From contig DITX01000116.1 in assembly GCA_002422225.1 (NCBI GenBank), forward strand, positions 1-8,720: a stretch of DNA of 8,720 nucleotides. Reading direction: 5' to 3'. Below are positions 5,497 through 8,720 of this stretch, piece after piece. Each line of letters begins with the position of its first letter. Within the stretch, counting starts at the first letter, position 1. Source of the DNA: Gammaproteobacteria bacterium UBA6173 (lineage in GTDB: Bacteria; Pseudomonadota; Gammaproteobacteria; Pseudomonadales; Pseudohongiellaceae). The notes under the pieces were generated by a model that ran no database searches, was not told where the DNA came from, and worked only from the letters and a program-made list of their open reading frames with translations. A program made the position numbers and the translations under genes.

Positions 5497-8400
5497 TCAG
5501 GACAATGTCTGACACCCCGGCCCGCTGAGCGTGCTGCGTCCACCGGGGCCGGGTGCCACTTTGATTTGTGTGCTGATACGCTCTTTTAAGGCGGGCACGT
5601 GGGATATTACGCCGATCAGTTTGCCTTCCTGTTGAAGGCTACTGAGTGTTTCCAGTGCGGTATCCAGGGCATCTTCATCCAGTGTGCCAAATCCTTCGTC
5701 CAGAAACAGCGAGTCAACCCGCACATTACGGCTGGCCATACGCGACAGACCCAGCGCTAACGCCAGGCTGACAATAAAACTTTCGCCACCGGACAGGTTT
5801 TTGGTGGAGCGGATCTCGCCCGCCTGATAAAAGTCAACAACGTTCAGATCAAGTGGCTGGTCTTTGTCACGCAACAACACATATCGGTCGGACATTTTCT
5901 GAAGCTGCTGATTGGCGTGACTGATCATCAGTTCAAAGGTCAGTCCTTGTGCAAAGTTGCGGAATTTTTTGCCGTCGGCAGAGCCGATCAGCTCATGCAG
6001 CGCAGACCAGCGTTCCAGTTCGCGTTTCTGCGCATCAATTTTTTCAGCCTGATGTGTTTGTTTTTCACGCGCCTGCGCGTTGTTGTGCAAATCACGGCGC
6101 AACCCGCCCAAGGTTTCCTGTAATTGGTTTAGCTGCTTTTCATGGTAGAGCAGGGTTTGTTGCAGTGTTTCCAGTGACTCAGCGCTCAGGTCTTGCTGCA
6201 GCAGTGCATTCAATTCTTCCGTGGATTGCTTGATCAAGGCATTCAGTGCTGTGCCATGCTGATTCAGTTGATCGGCTTGTTGTTGCAGGTGCAGCCGCTC
6301 AGTCTCGGGCAGGCAGGCCGCAAGATAGTCCGCTTCCTGATTGAAGCCTTTTTGTGTTAACAGGCTATTAAACGCGGTTTCTGCTGTCAGTATCTTTTGC
6401 TGGCGTTCAGAGAGTTGCTGAGTCAGCGCATGGCGTTGTTGGTGATTGTTGTGCAGCTGTTTTTCAGCCAATTGTTTTTGCTGCAAAGCAGTTTGTAATA
6501 CAGCGTCAGCCGAGACCAGTGACTCAAGCAGCTCAGATTCCAGCGTATCCGGACTTTGATCACCTAACAGTTGTTTGCGTTCGGTCGAGAGTTTGTCCAG
6601 TTGCTGTTGTTGCGCAGATAAATCGGCACGGGCAGTATGGGTTTGTTCTGATAATTTCTGCAGTTGTTGCTGCTTGCTCGCCAGCAACTCCTGTGCATGT
6701 GTCAACGCTGTGATCAGCACTCTGACCTCGCTCAGTGTAGTTTGTGCCTGTTCGGCAGACTGCTCGAGTAACTTGAGTTGATCCTGTTCGTATTCAATCA
6801 CATCCAGCGTTTGACTGATGCCCGCCAGTTCACGTTTGAGTGCAGCACGATGTTGATCGTGCGTGATGTTGTCGGAGAGTTTCATCTCAAGACGCAGTGA
6901 AATGATTTTTTGTTCAAGCGCTGCATAGGCGTTTTTTTCTTCCTGACATTGGTTCTGCAAATGCGCGGATCTTTCCTGTTGTTGCAGAATTCTGTTTGCA
7001 AATATCTGCAGCTGCTCACGGCTTTGTTCCAGCAGTTTCTCAGCAGCCGCAATTTTAATGTTGAGCGCGGCCACATCAGCGTCCGGCGCGTGGCTGGCGT
7101 AAGGGTGGTCAGTAGCGCCACACAGCGGGCAGGGCTGGTCATCGCTGAGCTCAGCGCGAAGAGACTCAAGTTTCTTGATTGTGTGCAACAGTGTCCTCTG
7201 CTGTTGCAGCGCCTCAAACGCGGAGACACGTGCAATCACCAGTTCGTTTGATTGCTGCTGTTGGTTGTGCAGTGTTGCCAATTCAACATCAATATCCCGG
7301 ATTTGCTGTTCGCGGGTTTGTATTTTCTTTTGAAGTCCGTTGTGCTCGTCCAACGCTTGCGCCAACACATCACAGCGCGAGAGTGCATGCGTTAGCTGCT
7401 CGCTGTGCTGACGCCAGTGAGACAAGGTTTTGCCTTGTGTAAGTGTGTGTATATCAGCGAGCTTCTCCATTACCTGTTGTTGAATGTTTTCGCGGTCGGC
7501 AGTCAGTCGTAATAACAAGGGTTCATAACTGTGCTCGTCTGCCAGCAGAAATCCAGCCAACAACTGCTTTTGCTGCTCAAGTGTTGTCTGCATTTGTTTG
7601 TGTTGCTGTTGTGCTTGCTCCTGCCCGGCAAGCAATGTTTCAAGTGCAGTGTTGGCTTGATTAAGCTGGACGTGTTGCTGCCGCATCTGGCTGTCCAGCA
7701 CATGCACCTGTTTAAACACCGGCCGCATATTGTTCAGGTTGTTATCTGCCTGTTGCCGGAGTGCGGTTGCCTGATCAAGATTTTTTTGCTGTACGGCAAG
7801 GGTTTGCTGCAACTCGGGCTCAACTTTGACGGTGTTGTTCAGGCGCTGTTGGTCGTCGTTCTGGTTTTGGCGCAAGGTATTCAGCGCGCTGTATTGACCA
7901 GACAATGTGATAGTGAGCTTGGCTTTGTCGAGTATTTCCCGCTGCGTTGCAAACGCCTGATGCTGTTGCTGCCAGTGTTCAAATTGATTGTTCAAAACGG
8001 TGAGCTTTTGTTCCAGCTGCAGGCATTGTTGTTTCCAATCGCGTTGTTGGCGCAGGGTATTGACTGTGGCAGTCTGCTCAATCAGCTCGGCAGACTTGGC
8101 GGTTTCTTCTGTCTGCAGAGCAACTTCCTGTTCCGGCGTCAGTAGTTGTAAACCGCTGAGTTCGGTCTGAAGGCTTTGCAGCACATTGCGTTCGCGCGCA
8201 TGTCGTTCATGTACTTTGATGGAAATGTCAGAGTAGATGCTGGTGCCGGTGATCTGTTCCAGTATGGGGGCACGTTCGTCGGCGCTGGCTTTTAAAAACG
8301 CTGCAAAGCCACCTTGCGCCAACATCATAGATTGCGTAAAGCGCTCAAAATCCATGCCGGTGGTTTGTTCAATGCGTTGTGCCACCGTGCGAATCTGATT

Positions 8401-8720
8401 GTCGATAATCTGACCGGAGTTCGCATCGCTGATTTCATGTTTAGGCGTTTGCAGGTCGCCGTCCGCTCTTTTGCGCGCTTTGTGTTGCGACCAATGACAT
8501 CGGAATTTTCCGGCCAGCGTAGAAAAAGTGACTTCAGCAAAACACTCGCCGGTCTGTCGGGTCATCACATCGTTGCTTGATTTATTCACACGTTCAAGAC
8601 GGGGTGTGCGGCCATATAGCGCCAGACAAATCACATCCAGTAAGGTGGTTTTGCCTGCGCCAGTAGGGCCGGTGATTGCAAACAGGCCATCTCCGGTAAA
8701 CTCTGGCTGGGTAAAGTCAA
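5497..8720 (-). CDS. sbcC: SbcC, ATPase subunit of the SbcCD exonuclease (5' end cut by right edge)
   Basis: The frame is open from the right edge to TGA at 5499-5497, giving 1073 visible residues. By comparison with the family, only about 20 N-terminal residues are missing. SbcC is an SMC-like ATPase that, with the SbcD nuclease, opens DNA hairpins and cleaves double-strand ends in the cytoplasm. Visible residues show Walker A GPTGAGKT (17-24), then CLALYGRTPRL, a Q-loop in QSMMLAQGGF (129-138) and two long coiled-coil arms very rich in Gln and Leu (about 160-960). They flank a zinc hook CPLC (530-533) that joins two molecules. The C-terminal ATPase half has the signature LSGGES (975-980), Walker B SLFLDEGFGTLDE (1003-1015) and the H-loop ISHV (1038-1041). 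All catalytic motifs are intact. An apparent start at 8634 (GTG) is false: the reading continues upstream through Walker A. sbcD normally precedes sbcC and is probably just beyond the right edge. The last codons contain an inverted repeat (5513-5555). Confidence 0.95.
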   Translation of the reverse strand, partial: DFTQPEFTGDGLFAITGPTGAGKTTLLDVICLALYGRTPRLERVNKSSNDVMTRQTGECFAEVTFSTLAGKFRCHWSQHKARKRADGDLQTPKHEISDANSGQIIDNQIRTVAQRIEQTTGMDFERFTQSMMLAQGGFAAFLKASADERAPILEQITGTSIYSDISIKVHERHARERNVLQSLQTELSGLQLLTPEQEVALQTEETAKSAELIEQTATVNTLRQQRDWKQQCLQLEQKLTVLNNQFEHWQQQHQAFATQREILDKAKLTITLSGQYSALNTLRQNQNDDQQRLNNTVKVEPELQQTLAVQQKNLDQATALRQQADNNLNNMRPVFKQVHVLDSQMRQQHVQLNQANTALETLLAGQEQAQQQHKQMQTTLEQQKQLLAGFLLADEHSYEPLLLRLTADRENIQQQVMEKLADIHTLTQGKTLSHWRQHSEQLTHALSRCDVLAQALDEHNGLQKKIQTREQQIRDIDVELATLHNQQQQSNELVIARVSAFEALQQQRTLLHTIKKLESLRAELSDDQPCPLCGATDHPYASHAPDADVAALNIKIAAAEKLLEQSREQLQIFANRILQQQERSAHLQNQCQEEKNAYAALEQKIISLRLEMKLSDNITHDQHRAALKRELAGISQTLDVIEYEQDQLKLLEQSAEQAQTTLSEVRVLITALTHAQELLASKQQQLQKLSEQTHTARADLSAQQQQLDKLSTERKQLLGDQSPDTLESELLESLVSADAVLQTALQQKQLAEKQLHNNHQQRHALTQQLSERQQKILTAETAFNSLLTQKGFNQEADYLAACLPETERLHLQQQADQLNQHGTALNALIKQSTEELNALLQQDLSAESLETLQQTLLYHEKQLNQLQETLGGLRRDLHNNAQAREKQTHQAEKIDAQKRELERWSALHELIGSADGKKFRNFAQGLTFELMISHANQQLQKMSDRYVLLRDKDQPLDLNVVDFYQAGEIRSTKNLSGGESFIVSLALALGLSRMASRNVRVDSLFLDEGFGTLDEDALDTALETLSSLQQEGKLIGVISHVPALKERISTQIKVAPGPGGRSTLSGPGCQTLS
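5513..5555. repeat. GC-rich inverted repeat at the sbcC 3' end
   Basis: CACCCCGGCCC (5513-5523) can pair with GGGCCGGGTG (5546-5555) as a ten-pair stem with one bulged C and a 22-base loop. It lies within the last codons of sbcC (APGPGGRSTLSGPGC) and 34 bases beyond the stop of the convergent exporter gene. There is no T tract. The glycine- and proline-rich coding sequence alone could produce such a repeat, so a role in ending the exporter transcript is only possible. Confidence 0.45.

Noticed and set aside
7531..8145. A 204-codon, leucine-rich plus-strand frame that looks like a membrane protein
   Set aside because: It is the antisense of the glutamine-rich coiled coil of sbcC; reversed CAG and CAA codons read as CTG and TTG, giving leucine runs.
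6100..8160. Frequent CAG/CAA-type trinucleotide runs resembling a repeat tract
   Set aside because: They reflect the Gln- and Leu-rich coiled-coil arms of SbcC and are not regular tandem repeats.

Overview
The window looks like ordinary chromosomal DNA of a gammaproteobacterium. The evidence is an outer-membrane-type DUF5916 barrel protein, a MocR/LysE divergent pair and a proteobacterial-style SbcC; species cannot be told from the sequence. I see no tRNA, rRNA, CRISPR array, insertion sequence, phage gene or toxin-antitoxin pair, and no convincing undescribed multi-gene system. The most unusual signals are small: a repeated operator-like element, two hairpins buried in gene 3' ends, and a gene remnant.

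Layout, left to right. (1) 1-278, minus strand: the first 92 codons of a DUF6644-like membrane protein running off the left edge. (2) 265-732, minus strand: an open frame holding a decayed piece of a secreted-protein family recognisable by GPPMLP...YNNNYQIVQ, probably with an internal deletion and a lost C-terminus. (3) 810-3248, plus strand: an 812-residue exported protein with a CBM9-like N-terminal domain and a DUF5916 beta-barrel. (4) 3251-4645, minus strand: a MocR-type regulator (GntR winged helix fused to an aminotransferase fold), convergent with the previous gene across 2 bp. (5) 4646-4855: a divergent control region with four TACAG-type sites. (6) 4856-5479, plus strand: a LysE/RhtB-family exporter. 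(7) 5497-8720, minus strand: SbcC, the ATPase subunit of the SbcCD nuclease, convergent with the exporter across 17 bp and truncated by the right edge just before its N-terminus.

How the genes may work together. The MocR regulator and the LysE exporter form the only clear functional pair. A PLP-binding sensor read from the same control region as an amino-acid-type exporter suggests that the regulator senses an amino acid or amine, or PLP itself, and adjusts export. SbcC would act with SbcD, whose gene is not in the window and most likely lies upstream of sbcC beyond the right edge. The DUF5916 protein stands alone. Both convergent junctions are very tight, and each has a stable inverted repeat inside the 3' end of the opposing gene, which may limit read-through.
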